Of a stretch of 64,000 bases of DNA, positions 49,976 to 62,800 are shown one piece after another; the stretch's first letter is position 1; the number at the start of each line of letters is the position of its first letter. Under the pieces are notes generated by a model, which was given only the letters and a program-made list of their open reading frames with translations, made no database searches and was not told the DNA's origin. The stretch covers positions 26,841 through 90,840 of the forward strand of contig JAGQDJ010000198.1 in NCBI GenBank assembly GCA_022885665.1, in the 5' to 3' direction. Both the position numbers and the translations under genes were made by a program. Origin of the DNA: Triops longicaudatus. Lineage: Eukaryota; Arthropoda; Branchiopoda; Notostraca; Triopsidae.

Positions 49976-50801
49976 TGTGGAAATCTGGAAAGAGAAAAAA
50001 ATAGAAAAATTAGAAAAGAACCCAACAAAACCGTACATCTTCAAAAGTTTAAAAAGACCATCCATTGTGTACACGTGCCAAAAAAATGCTTATTAACGGC
50101 ACATTCCCTTTCTGTAGACTTTTCTTAAGATTCGCGGGTGTTTCCCGCTCTTGGAAGTTACGTAACGCTGGGTAATTCGGGGCATAAAGAGGCAAAATTT
50201 CGTTTACACTTTCTATAATTTCTATTACTTCCACTATTAAATTGAGAACAAATTAAAAAGAAAGGTCTATTTTTCATGAAAACACAACGAACGTTACACA
50301 ACGGACTGAAATTTGTGGCGTTTTTTTACTGTTAAGTTCGATTCATAGGGATAGAAACGTGTATAAACTATATAAGGTTAACCCGAATTTAATTTTTAAA
50401 TATTAAGTGCTTACTTGTGAAATTACGATAAGAAAAAGAGACAAAAATCCCAACTGCTCCTTGCCAAAGAACTTGCGATAGCGACGATCTTCACGAAAGT
50501 GGGGTTACGGAACGACGGAAGAGGCGTAACTTGCCAGCACTGAGGGGGAAGCGTCTCGAAGCCTAGCTCGTCCCCCATTGGCTAAGCCTCATAACCTAAA
50601 ATCGATATTTCTCGACTAATCGTTCTTTTTCCGATAATAAATTCAAACCTTTGCTTATCGATTCAGTACTGTGTTGATCCCTGGACTGCGTGTACGCGCA
50701 GCGCACGAGAAAAGCGCGGAATTAACTGTGTTTTACTATTGCAGGATAAGTTAATTACTCCTTTGCTAGATGTTCTGTGATAACTAATAGACCAAGTAGT
50801 G
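49976..50801. promoter_or_regulatory. Divergent promoter region, cytochrome c and ELYS
   Basis: Contains the inferred cytochrome c 5'-UTR intron (about 49985-50414) and, between 50415 and 50801, the start sites of both genes. The stretch 50480-50580 is GC-rich relative to its surroundings (GGAACGACGGAAGAGGCG and similar). AAAATCGATATTTCTCG near 50598 contains a TATCGAT-like word reminiscent of DREF sites in flies, but this is only a resemblance. Confidence 0.45.
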
Positions 50802-53800
50802 ATGATGATGGAAGGCATTGTTCAGAACCAGAAAATTACCAGTAGTGTTCCACTCCCTGGTTTAGTAACTGAGCAAATCCTTACCAATGACGACCACGAG
50901 ATTTTTGCCGGCAAACTCAAAGCCGACAAGGACTTGTGGCTGGCTAAAGATGGATTCTTCTCTGTGATTAACACCACGACTGGCAAACTAGTCGCTTCCA
51001 AAACATTTACCAACAATGTTTTCCAGGTATATATGTGTAACAGTTTTAGCGCTAACTTCAAGACTTAACGTACAACTCGTTTCTTTTTCCCTAATAGGTG
51101 ACTTGTGCGTCTGAATATGACAATAACACCATCTTCTTGGGCCTTAAAAGTGAATCCGGTGCGGGATGTGTTGGTCTTTTTAACGTCCAAGCAGCCAAAG
51201 TTGAGAAAACGTGGGAACTTGCGCACGGAGTTGGTTATTTCCTAATAATTTCTTATAAACAATTTTTATAACGCAAATTAATATATTTGTCTTATAGGTT
51301 ACGTCTATAACTGTTCTAAATGTCGATGCAAATCCTTTAAGAGCTGCAATTGGCGAGCATAGAATATTACTCGCTATCGGAACCCAAGAAGGCCACGTAC
51401 TTTTACTCGCATTAACGACTTTAAATCAAATCCAAGGCGGTACAGAAGACGAAGAAGAGCTTGACAGTGACGATACGTCCGTCATTACCTATCTTAGCCT
51501 TCGAGACCTCAAAACTCCCCAAAATTGGCCCACCAATGCCGATTTGGCTTTACCTTTAAATGGTATATTAGTACAATGATTATTTTCACTCAAAATAATT
51601 CTTTAGCCTCGGACAAAAATCCATCGGTTGAAATAATTGCATAACTAACTGCACAATTAAATAATTACATGTTAAATTGATATAAAGCGCTTAGTAACAC
51701 GTCAATTTTCTCTTTTCATGTTCTGGAATGCAGACTCTGCGTACCATCGAAGTACGTTTGTGTATGTTAGTAGTAAAAATGACCGTGCGACGTTGGTGCC
51801 GGCTGATATTGCCGTTACGAGTTTGCGTTGCATACCAGCGACTGAATCGCTCTTGGTGGGCTTCAGCTTCGGTGGGTTTCAAATGTGGAGCCTCGAAACC
51901 CTCGCACTGATGTACGTGAGCCCGTACGCAGAAGATGGGCTTCCTCCAGTGGTGGATTTCTTGTTCCAGGAACCCGACGATGATCCTCGCAACTTTTGTT
52001 ACCTCTGGGTCGTGCAAAGCGAAGCTGATGTCGGCTCGTATGCGTCATTGTATTCTTTCGGATTCGCTCGTAAATACTGGGATGCCGATGGCAAAGCATA
52101 TTATGAAGTATTTGGAATCAATTCTCTTTTTTTATTTTTTCGTTATTAATTATTTTTAATAATAAATGTTATTTTTTTCATTAATATTACTTAAAAAAAC
52201 TTTTAAAGAATAAAAAAGATAGTAATAATCTAATCGAACGTTTTTAATGGCAATATAGGATTTGCAGTCGTGCAATCTGCGGTTAGAAATCGATGTTGCA
52301 GCTGTTTTCATTGATATGGACTTGTTGGACGAAGGAGAATGCAGACTAGTTTCGTGTTCCACCATGCAGCCTCCATCATTAGCCGAATCCGGCGAAAGTA
52401 TGAAGGATATTTTGTCAATTCAGCTATGACATTCAGTTATGCAACCGTCTGGCCAAATTTTCTTCATTGACGCTGGATTTTTTTTTGAATTTGAAGTAAC
52501 CTATAGTAATATAAAGTATAATTTTCGTTTCTCTTTTTTCTCCACTTTTCCCCTCTTATTCACCGTTTTTTCAATTATATTCGTTTTTTCTTCACGTACT
52601 CATAAATAATTTTGATTTATAATTATTCTGTAATTGTAATGACTTTCTAGAATTCAATTTTTCGCGTATTTTAATGCATTTATTTTGATAGGCCGAGCTC
52701 CGGTGCCAAGTCAAGCTTTGTTTGTATGGGAGGTCAAAGGTGAAACTATTTCTTATTACGCTACACTTTTCGACCTGAACCAATGGTACCACGAGCACAT
52801 GCCCACCGTATGGAAGTTCGAAGCCAATACGCTGTGTCCTTTCTTGGGCTTTTTCCACATCCAGTTAGAATCCTACCAACGCGTGATAGCAGCTTGGCCC
52901 AAGAATCACAGCTTAGCGTGGTTTGCGACCAAAACGTCCCAAGAACAGTTCGCCTACCCTTCTTCTTTAGCCTACGACTTGGCCCTTTTGGTACGCAGCG
53001 GCATCGTGACGTGCAAATTCGTCGGATTGCAACTCAACTTGCTAAATCGTTTAAAAAGCGAAGGTCCAGCGTTATTACTGCAGCCGAGCGATTTTTATTG
53101 CAAAGCTGTCAAAGTCGGCCTAATTCCCGAGGCAACGGAATTGCTCACGCAGGTATTAAAATTCAATAAATGAAAGTTTTCTAAAATTCACACATTTATT
53201 CCTGTTTCCTGAATTTCAGAAAGGAATCCGAGAAGTTTTGCTGACAATGGCATTGGATTACGACCGTTTATCCTTTCTACAAGATTGCGTCGCGCAGTGG
53301 GCAGATGGCTCTTACTTAGGCTCCGGTTGTTCATTAGCCTTCTTGGAGCAATGGGCGTGGTCTAACCTCGGGCAAGCCAAGCAAACGTGGGATACCATCA
53401 GTCATTCTTTGTACGACCATTCCAACGAGTTGGATGATCTCAAGAAAGAAGAACTACACTCACTTTCCTCCAAAATCGGCCACCTGGCCGCCATTTTGGC
53501 CGTCATCGACACCCACGCCAAAAAACGCTTCGATTACGGCAACCTGCAAATGGAATGCAAGGTGAAAGCGGCTGAATTATTAGCCACGTACTGCAAAACG
53601 GTTCTGTGGTTCGTTTTCGCGGGTTTGCTACCCGAACGCGCCGAAGAAGCCTCCAAAGACACGTTAATCTTCCCTGTGCAAGAACTAAACGACTTTTACA
53701 CCAAACGGCGCCAAGAAATCGAGCGTTTGAGCTCCAGCGTTCGCGCAAACGAAGTTTTGCTTATAGACGTTCTCTCCCTCGAGGGTGACAACGCCCTGGG

Positions 53801-56800
53801 GGCGACTTGGGCCGAATTTGGCGGTAAAAACGCCCTTTACCCGCCTCCTTCCTACGAAGCCTTGTTGGCAGGCTACTTAAACGGTGAAGTCGACCTGGTC
53901 ACCAAACACCGGCTCGTCCAGTATTTATTTCTCGATCTAGCTTCGCTGAAATCGGAAGAAAAGTACTTGGAGCAGGTCGAGCACTTGATCACGTTTCCAT
54001 CCACGTACTCGCTGCCACCGAGCGTCATCAAGCTCACGCAAGCCTTTTGGCTCTTAGACCACCAAGATTTCGAAGAAGCGCTAACCGTCTTGCTCGATCC
54101 GCTCGTTTTACCTTCTGACGTCACGCTGGGGCAGCATAAAGCGATTATAAAAGCGTTTTTGTACCAAGGTCATCCTCGTTTAGCCTTAAAGTACGCCACC
54201 TTGCGTAAACTCGCTCATCCGGACGCGGAACAAACCCGGCTCCATCTGACAGTGCTTTTAGCCTGTGGGCTAATCACCGACGCGTTGCAGCACCGACGTC
54301 ACCACGCCGCCCAGGACAAAGATGGCGACTTAATGCAGCATTTCCTGGAAGCGTGTCACCAGTTGCAGAAATTGCACCTAGTACTGCAACTACCGCTGCA
54401 CCAGGATGAGGAAGAGAGTTTGATCACCTTTTTGAACAAAATCAACACGTTGGCAGCGAAAGAACTTTTGCTCATGTTTTACCTCCAGCGATCCAGATTC
54501 GCCGAAGTCAACGCCTTACACACGTCGTTAAACCGTGGCTGGCCTGCTTTTGACCCTTTGAGCAAGGAAAAGCAGCTCATGAGGAATACGATCGTCAGCG
54601 GGTATTTGCACGTATTACCCCAGCTTACGAGCCAGTTGGCAACGCTACCTACCACGCAATTAACGACCCAAGCGGTAGAAAAACGGCCGCACCCGCTGTC
54701 GACCACAGCCAAAGCGGCCGCTGGACGGCCGATTTTCACCAGTTCGGGTTTAATTTGCCAAGCTATGGAAAAAGCACGGGCCACGTGGACCGACAAGGCC
54801 TTGGAGCCGCAAACGCCCTTCAGGAAGCGGAAAACTGCCGCACCGACATTGGATTCGGTCCCGTTTCTGTGCGGGTTGCTCACTCCCAGGGCTAAAGATC
54901 ATAGCATGGTTGTAGACGACGAGCTGCCTAGCGCTAAACGGGCACGAACGAGTTTTAGTGCCGAAGTACCGCGACCGGTACCGAAAAGCGTTACTAGGCT
55001 GAATGAAGAAGTCAGGACGCTGCTGAGGACGCCACCTGTGGTGAAAAGGAGGAGTAGCGTGCTGGCAGGCGTGGCTGGGTCGGTTTCTACACCGCATTCT
55101 TCGATTCTGAAGGGCAAACCGGCCAGTATTGCTGATGAAGATCAGGAAGAATCGGTGACAAGTCACGGTACCGAGAAGCATCTGAGGTTTGCGTTACCCA
55201 GAACGAGTTCGGAGGTGAGTGACATAGTTAACCAGTCGCTAGCGAGTATTGGAGAGCTGGAACGGGTAGAGGAAGTGTCAGGAGAAGAAATAATGCCGGT
55301 AGAGGGAGAAGAGTCTTCGTTAGCGATGGTGGAGGAGCAAGCTTCGTTGGCGATGTCGGTGAATTCGATGAATCAATCAGGACAGGACGAGTTTGTGAGC
55401 TTTGAAGAATCGGGATCGAATGAAGAGATGAACGAGAGCCAGGTTTCGGAGATGGTGCCCGAATCGGAGGGAATCGTTGAGGAAGATTTGGAGAGAACGA
55501 AAGAGAGTGTGGAAATTGAAGATGGGCTCGAAGAAGAAGCTCGCGATATTGATGAAAGGCCAGCTGAAAGTCTTGAAAGTGGGGTAACGGAAGAGAATCA
55601 CGAAGATCAGGAGATCGAAGATGAAGAGGAGGAAGAAGAAGGTGAAGACGAAGATCAGGTTGAAGCTGTGAAAAAGAAGACGCAAGAAAGTGATGACGAG
55701 ATCGTTGTATTGAGCAGCAGTGAAGATGAATCACGGGAGAGATCGTTTGAAGATAAAGAAGATTCTAGAGAATGGGGCGAAGAGGCTGAAGACGACGAGG
55801 AAGACGAAGAATCGGCGGAAGAAGAGGAAAGTGAAGAAGAAGCGACGACGTCTGAAGATTCGGCACAAGCTGGGCCAGCTTTAGGTGAAGATACGGAAGA
55901 GAAAGAAGAATATCGTCTTCGTTTGGAAGAGTCTGAAGAAAGCGAACGTGAAGATCATACGGTTGCAGACGTGGATGAAGATACTGTTGAAAATGTTATG
56001 GAAACTGCAGAAATGTCTGTCTTGGAAGAATCTGTTCAAGACGAAGCACAGAATGAAGAAGGTGAAGCAGCGACAGTGGAGAACACAGAAGCGTCTGTCT
56101 TAGAAGAATCTGTTATCGAAGATGAAGCGCAGAAAGAAGGAAAAGAAGCGTTGGAAGAATCAGAAGATTCGGTCGATATCTACGAAGACTTGGGAGAAGA
56201 AAATGTACCAAGAGTTGAAACAAATGTCCATGTTGAAGACCTTGAAGAGCCGATCATGGTTTCCCAAGTGACGGAAACCGTAATCCGCGTTGAAGAGCGA
56301 GTCACCAGCGAAGGAACGGTGAAGATCACGGAAGAAATGCGGCTACAAAAATTCCAAGAACAACGGCTCGTCTTTTCCGACTCCGAAGCAGAAGAAGAAT
56401 CGAAGGAGAAAATGGAAACTTCCGAAGAACCCGCTGAATCTTCAGCCTTTACGGTCAATGAAGCTGAACCGGTCAAGTTGAGCACACCTTCCCAGGAACA
56501 AGACACCGGAATCAGTGAAGCACAAGAACAAACACCTGCAATGGAAGAAAGCTTAGTGGAAATCGTTGCAGAAGAAATGCGCGAATCGGGTGTGATGACT
56601 CAGTCTTCAATGGAAACTTCCGACAAAGCGACTCCTGAAAACGTCTCGGGCGCTGAACAGCCTATGCCCTCTGTTGATGAAAAGTTCGAAGCCAATCGAC
56701 TCCGATTCGAAGACTCTGAAGACGAAGAAGAAAAGGAAGAAACTGGAACACAGAGTAAAGATCAATCAGTGCTGGTGGTTGAATCTGTTGAGTCAACTCA

Positions 56801-59258
56801 GGGAGAACCGATTACGTCACTCGATCGCGCTGAAGAACAAATCATTGAAGAAGCTGAACCCGCGATTCCAGTTACACACGAAGATTCTGCAATAGCAGAC
56901 GTTGAAAAACAAAAGATCGAATTTATGCCATCCGTTGACGAAGAAGACGCACAGAAGGTATCGAGCGAAGATTCATTGTTGTCAGTTCAGGCAATCAATG
57001 TCGGTCTGATTCGGTCCCAGGAAGAAACACCACCCGTGCAAGAAACCCACGTTGAAACTGAACCGCTCCAAGACGCAGCCGCAGGCAAAACGGGGCCAAT
57101 GGGAGCCGAGAGTCCAGAAACCGAAACGCAAATTGCGGTTGATTCGTCCGCTATGGAATTAACCGAAGTCGAAAATGAGGAAAAATCAGTTATTGTTGAC
57201 ACGCTTCCTCCAATGGACATCACGAACATACAACCCGAACCGCTTTCAGTCCAAACCGCCACCGAACCGCAAGAAACTGAATCAAAGGGAATTCAGTCCG
57301 AAATTGAACCGCTTTCAGTCCAAACCGAAGCCGAACCGCAAGAAACCGAACCAAGGGGAATTCAGTCCGAAACTGAACCGCTTTCAGTCCAAACCGAAGC
57401 CGAACCGCAAGAAAATCAAACCGAAGCAAAGGTAGTGGAACCGGAATCAAACCAAGCTGAAACGTGTCCGCAATCCACCGAATCCGCGGAGGCTTCTGAA
57501 AGAGTTTCTACCGAACCCAACATACTGGAAACAACTAAGACTAGACGGCGACGTAGTTCACGCCTTTCTTCGCAAGATAGCACCACTCGTACGATTCCAC
57601 GCAGAACCCGGCGAAGATCAGAACTTGTTGAAGAAGACGCGGCCGGTGATGCCTCAATGGACGTTTCAACACTAGAGACGCTCGTAGGTGCCGAGGAAGA
57701 CGACAATAGTGAAGAAGTGACGCAAATGGTGATGCGATCTGCGTCGCGTAACTCACGCAACGCCACTCCTGAACCGCACCGCATGACGCGGAGAAGTAGT
57801 GTCACGCCATCTAGGGACCTTGCTCAGAAACTTGGTGAGGAAACGCCTGATTGGGAAACAGAATCATTGGCGACTCGCTTAAGACGCACTCCTACTCGAG
57901 AAGTGCGCAATTTGCGTCAAACCACGTCTTTGCTGGAAGAACCTGAACTAGAAGATACTGATTCGCAGAAACGTTCACGGAAGACGCCCACTAGAGAATT
58001 ACGTAATCAACCCACGCCCTTGTTGGAAGAACATGAAGAGGCTGAAAACGTTGACTCACCGAAACGTTCACGCAAAAGTCAGAAAGAGACGAGGAAATCA
58101 CGAGAATCGTCCGAATCGCGTGAGTCAGTACCGCCGTCACCCATGCGGCGCATTTCTCGCCGGGTCAGATCAGATTCTTCACCAGACAGCGTTGCGAGCG
58201 GTGTATCCGAAGCACTGTCCACCACGCATTACGCGTTACGCTCACGGCCTTCGACGTCAACCGAAACTTCGCCTGTGAAACGACGCTCTGAATCATCTAT
58301 AATTCAGTCGAGTCCAGTGGCGAGTACCAGAGTTACGAGACGAAGATCGGTGTCGAAAACGGTAGAAGTTCCTCTGATTGAAGAGAAAGAAGAAGAGGAA
58401 ACTGAAGTGGAAGTTAAACCAAAAAAACGTGGACGACCCAGATCTAGTAGCATAGAACCATTGAGCTCAGATCCTGTACCGGAAGACAGGCCTGCGTCCC
58501 GTACACGCTCGAGACAAAGCTCGTTGGCGGATGTTCACGAAACGGAGGAAGGGAGCGATTCGGATGTGTCGAATGCGTCGTTCACTTCCACAGCGTCCGA
58601 ACCGGTGCGCAAAAGGAGACGAGGGAAACGGCATGTAGATGAAGAAGCCGAAGAACGAGACGCAACCGGGGAGGAAGGAAGTCAAACAATGCCTGCGCTG
58701 AAACGAATACGTGCGTCTTCGGAAGAACCGCAGGTAAAATAAATTTTTCCAAGAAAAATCGTTACTTTTTAGAAAATATATTTGTTAAGTGAATTAAATT
58801 AACTCTATTTTTCTTACATTTTCCAACATTTGTGTTTGGAGGGTTATTTTTGTTTCAATTTTTTTTTTTCAAATTAAACTCATTTTAAACTCAAATTAAA
58901 CGCATTACTGTGTTTGTATTATTAAAGTTTTATTTATTTTCATTAGCAAATTACGCGACGTTCGTTGCGTCCACGGAAATCTTTAGCACAGCCACCTGCG
59001 TTGGAACCTATTCTAGAGGCTGACAGTCATTTGGGAAGTTCGGTAAGCAACCTATCGGAACAACAGAGGTTGGCATTTCTATTATTGAGCTAAAATGTAT
59101 ATGTATGTATAAATATACACTAATAATGTGCTGGTTTGATTTGTAGAGAAGAGGCAAACGGAAGTAGTTCCAGGAGGGGTGGAAGAAGGGTTAGTACGCG
59201 AAAAAGTTCTCAATCTGTGTTCCGGCATCCGAAGAAAAGGCATATTATGCGTATTTGA
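50802..59258 (+). CDS. AHCTF1: ELYS nucleoporin (AHCTF1/MEL-28)
   Basis: Nine exons with consistent phases: 50802-51026, 51098-51229, 51298-51562, 51734-52107, 52259-52397, 52692-53152, 53220-58733, 58947-59068, 59147-59258. They encode 2447 residues (human 2266). The N-terminal beta-propeller (about 1-480) contains LFQEPDDDPRNFCYLWVVQS, close to the vertebrate QEPENDPRNCCYLWAVQS, and LFDLNQWYHEHMPT. A helical ELYS domain follows (about 540-1000), with GLLPERAEEA, YTKRRQEIERLS and ALKYATLRK. The 5.5-kb exon 7 then encodes a very acidic, disordered tail (about 1200-1480), tandem 23-residue repeats, Ser/Arg-rich segments, and an AT-hook (KKRGRPRS, RGRP at about 2269-2272). The last exon ends basic (FRHPKKRHIMRI). 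ELYS binds chromatin and seeds nuclear pores after mitosis by recruiting the Nup107-160 complex. The start is the first ATG of ATGATGATGGAAGG. Confidence 0.94.
57238..57420 (+). repeat. Tandem 69-bp (23-residue) coding repeats in ELYS
   Basis: Three successive copies of a unit reading EPLSVQTEAEPQETEPRGIQ plus SET, the third truncated after EPQE. The DNA copies are nearly identical (CCGCTTTCAGTCCAAACCG recurs), which implies recent expansion within the acidic tail. Confidence 0.9.
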
Positions 59259-59822
59259 AAGTGATGAGCTGTAACTTTCTAATCTAAGGGAGATTATTTG
59301 TTTAGTTATTTTTGTAAGTGAACAGTATGACTTGGTGAGAAATGTACCACTTGCTTATCAAGCTTCTGGATAAAAATGTGAAATATACAAAGAACTCCAT
59401 GCGAAAAGATTGTTTTCTTAAAAGTTTGTATCCTTTCTTCTTCTGGTGGTTGAAGTCTGTCTGCGTCATGTGTTAAGCAGATTTTTTTTTTAGGTTTAGT
59501 TTTTTATGTTCTTTTAGTTGATGGTTTCTGTCAATCTAATCGGTATTCTATTCCGGACAAAGATGCCCATGATCTCGTACTCCAATTTACCGAATGTTTG
59601 TAATATACAAATTAACGTATGGAGATTATTCTTCACCATGCAAGCATTCAGAGTCTGCAAGAATTATTGCGCTAGCCCTTCAAATAAGCGAGAAAACGGA
59701 GCTGGAATATGTAATTATGCCCTGAGGGCGTCTATTATATTATATTATATTATATATGAGAGCCAATTAGGTCGCGTTTTGTAGCGCGTTTATTCATTCG
59801 TGTCACTCGTTTCATCTAAAAG
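59259..59822. other. Gap between ELYS and the first recognisable INTS3 exon
   Basis: 564 bases containing the ELYS 3'-UTR, an ATATT microsatellite at about 59728-59756 and an 88-codon frame (59518-59784) with no resemblance to INTS3. It ends in TCTAAAAG, used as the acceptor of the first INTS3 exon found. It is too short, and lacks the sequence, to encode the missing third of INTS3. Confidence 0.7.
59728..59756. repeat. ATATT microsatellite
   Basis: Four or more TATAT/ATTAT units in succession in the ELYS-INTS3 gap. Confidence 0.8.
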
Positions 59823-62800
59823 GTGTGCTCCAGCTTATGCAAGTCCGGACGTCACGTCGGTTCCTTCAAGCGCGCTTAACGCCAGGTATGGAGAAGAAAC
59901 TCGGGTTTTTAACGTCACAGGTCCGGTTCGGGTACCAGAAACGGTATCAAGACTGGTTCACGCGGCAGTACTTGTCGACTATGGAAAGCCAGTCGTTACG
60001 CTGTGACTTGATTCGGTTCGTAGTTGGAGTAATCCATCCGTCCAACGAGTTGCTTTGCTCGGATATCATCCCTCGGTAATATAAAAAAAAGAAACATGAA
60101 AAAGTAAAGAAGAGAAGTAAAAGTTAGGAAGTAAATGGCCAGGAGATAAAACGGAATGTGTTTTTTACAGGTGGGCTGTGATTGGTTGGCTTTTAACGAC
60201 GTGTACCTCGCAGGTGGCAGCCGCCAATGCCAAACTGGCATTGTTTTACGATTGGTTCTTCTACGATCCCGAAAAGGATAACATTATGAATATAGGTAAT
60301 GGTTGTGTAAACAAGGCAAATCGATTGCTGCTCGACTTTCATCCATATTTCATTGCGACTCAACTTGATTCTTTGTTGACGCTATCGAGAGCTCGCTTCA
60401 GAAGACAAGTACCATCATGTTTCATGGAATGTAAAATGAGCTTCATGAAGCTTACAGCAATCTGTGTTTCATTTTTTCTTGATTTCTGCTGTCTTTCTTT
60501 GTTTATGTTGTCTTTCTTTATTTATTTGACGGTTATTTCGTTGCAGAACCGGCCATTTTGGTCATGTATCATTCCATGCGTCCACATCCTGCAATAACTG
60601 CCACGCTGCTGGATTTCCTTTGTCGGGTAAATTCGGGAAACCTTGGTGTTAAGTTTAAAAAGCTGCTTGCTGACAAGGTTGCAATTTGTGTTTAGATTAT
60701 CCCTTCGTTTTATCCTCCGTACACAGCTCAAGTCCGAGTGGGGGTTGTAACATCGTTGCGTCAAATTTTGGAGAAACGCGTATTGCCGTCTCTGTCGCCT
60801 TTATTCGACTCGACAAAGTTAGACCATGACTTACGCTCGCTTTTGTTGGAAACGCTGCCGGAGTTTTGCAATACGGAAAACTCATTCCGCGAAGAGCGGC
60901 TGCATTTAAACGAAGATGGACTTGACAGCATTGAAGCCTTGGACAATCACGTCAAGCGCGAAGACGAACCAGCATTTAGCGACGAAGAAGACCCCGACGA
61001 TATTCCTTTAGGTAAACTACCAAAACCACACGTACTTCAGTGCATATATCCGCAAATATATAATTAAGAAAGTTTGAATATTGAGGTCTAATTAATAGTT
61101 AGCAAATTATGGACATGAATACGAATACGGTAAACCTCTTTATAGCGAACCCCTTTGGGACACAAAGAGTATCGGTAAATCCGAGCTTTCTTTTTAGTAG
61201 TGTTGCAACGAACCTAACTAAAACTATAACGAACCTTTTTATGACGATTTTTGGTTGTTTTGGGGGAAAAAAAGTCCTGATAAATGTAAGTGTACAGAAA
61301 AGTGTCCAAAAAAATCGAAATAACCGACCGTTTTCTGTACCTCAGGGAGGTTCGTTATAGCGAGATTATTCTATGTCGGGCGCTTTTTTACTCCTACTAT
61401 ATACGTAACAAAAGACTTTGACTCATCTACCTTTGTCGATAGCTCTCTGTAAAACGGGTTCTGTATAGCGAAACATTACCTAAATAAGTTTTCTCTCGCA
61501 GATAAACATCTAAAACTGAGAAATTAATGCATTGTTTGAATGATTAGCGTTTCATTCCATTTTTATTAGTATATTGATTTTGGTTTTATATCGTGTTGTG
61601 AGTCAATACCAAGCTCGAACTCAGATCTCATAAAGTAAACAAAGATAGTTACGTGCATAATCGGCTAAATTCTGTGTTCTATTGTCTTATTGGCGTGTCA
61701 CGTGCTTATCGTAGCACCGCTTGTGAGCGTCGCAATTCTAAGAATTGTGCTTTTTCGATTATGGGTTTATCGAACGGAGGTTTATAAGTGAAGCAGTTGA
61801 GCATCGTAGACCAGTGGCCAAAATGTCGAGAAAATCTGGTTACGCCGACATGAAAAGTGGCACATTCCTTATTCCAGTTTATATCCATTTATTTAACTTA
61901 TTCTGTGAATTTATTCAAAGTAACGCGATGGGCGTATCAATACTATATTACGTTTAATGCTATGTTTCGTTCTATTGTTTTAATTGTGTTTCATTTTTTG
62001 CTTTTAGCAAAAGTACGACTTAAAGACAAAAACTTCTCTTCGACGGATTCCCAACCGCTACCTTCCGACATCGCCCAGCATTTGGAGGAATTGGACAGCC
62101 CTTTGAAAACGCAAATGGAACAGTTGTACCATGAGCAAGATAATGAAGCCAAATGTGCCGCAGTCGAGACCTTCGTGCAACTCATCACGTCAGAACCTCC
62201 TGAAAGTGACACAATGACAGTGCTAGCGCAAATTTTCTGCGCCATGTTCGCATCCCAGTTTGAAACGAAACTCTTTAAAGCGGACGCCACGCCAGAGTAA
62301 TAACTCGTTAATGAGATCTCGCACTTCGCTGCGAATAGTGTGTGAATATAAGCTAATGTTACTGTACCTTTACTTAGACCTATTGAAGATAGCATAAGTC
62401 GACCCATGTTCGTTCTATTCCGGGCAGCTTCTGAAATGGTAGAAAATGAAGCGGGAAAAACGGTGATGTTGGACCTCATTTGGGAAATGAAACAAATCCG
62501 ACCTGTTGTGGGTTATTACTTTCTGTACTATCTCAAAGCGAAGTAACGCCTTCGTAATGACCAAATAAGGGACTGAGAGTCATTTAGCGCTATAATTGGT
62601 TTTGTGTTGTGTAGTCAAGCGGATGAGACCAAATGGAGTGTGTACAAAGAACTCTGCGGCAAAAATAGCGACCCTTTCGGCACTGTGATCCTTGACGACT
62701 TTAAAGTAAATTTCCTTTCTTATTTCATTTTTGCTATTTTGGTTATTTTTTAAAATAAATTGTTTCGACGTGTTTTTTATTATTGTTAAGTTTTTTTTCT

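Noticed and set aside
59518..59784. 88-codon frame just upstream of INTS3
   Set aside because: It does not resemble the INTS3 N-terminus, and its frame is not linked in phase to the exon at 59823.
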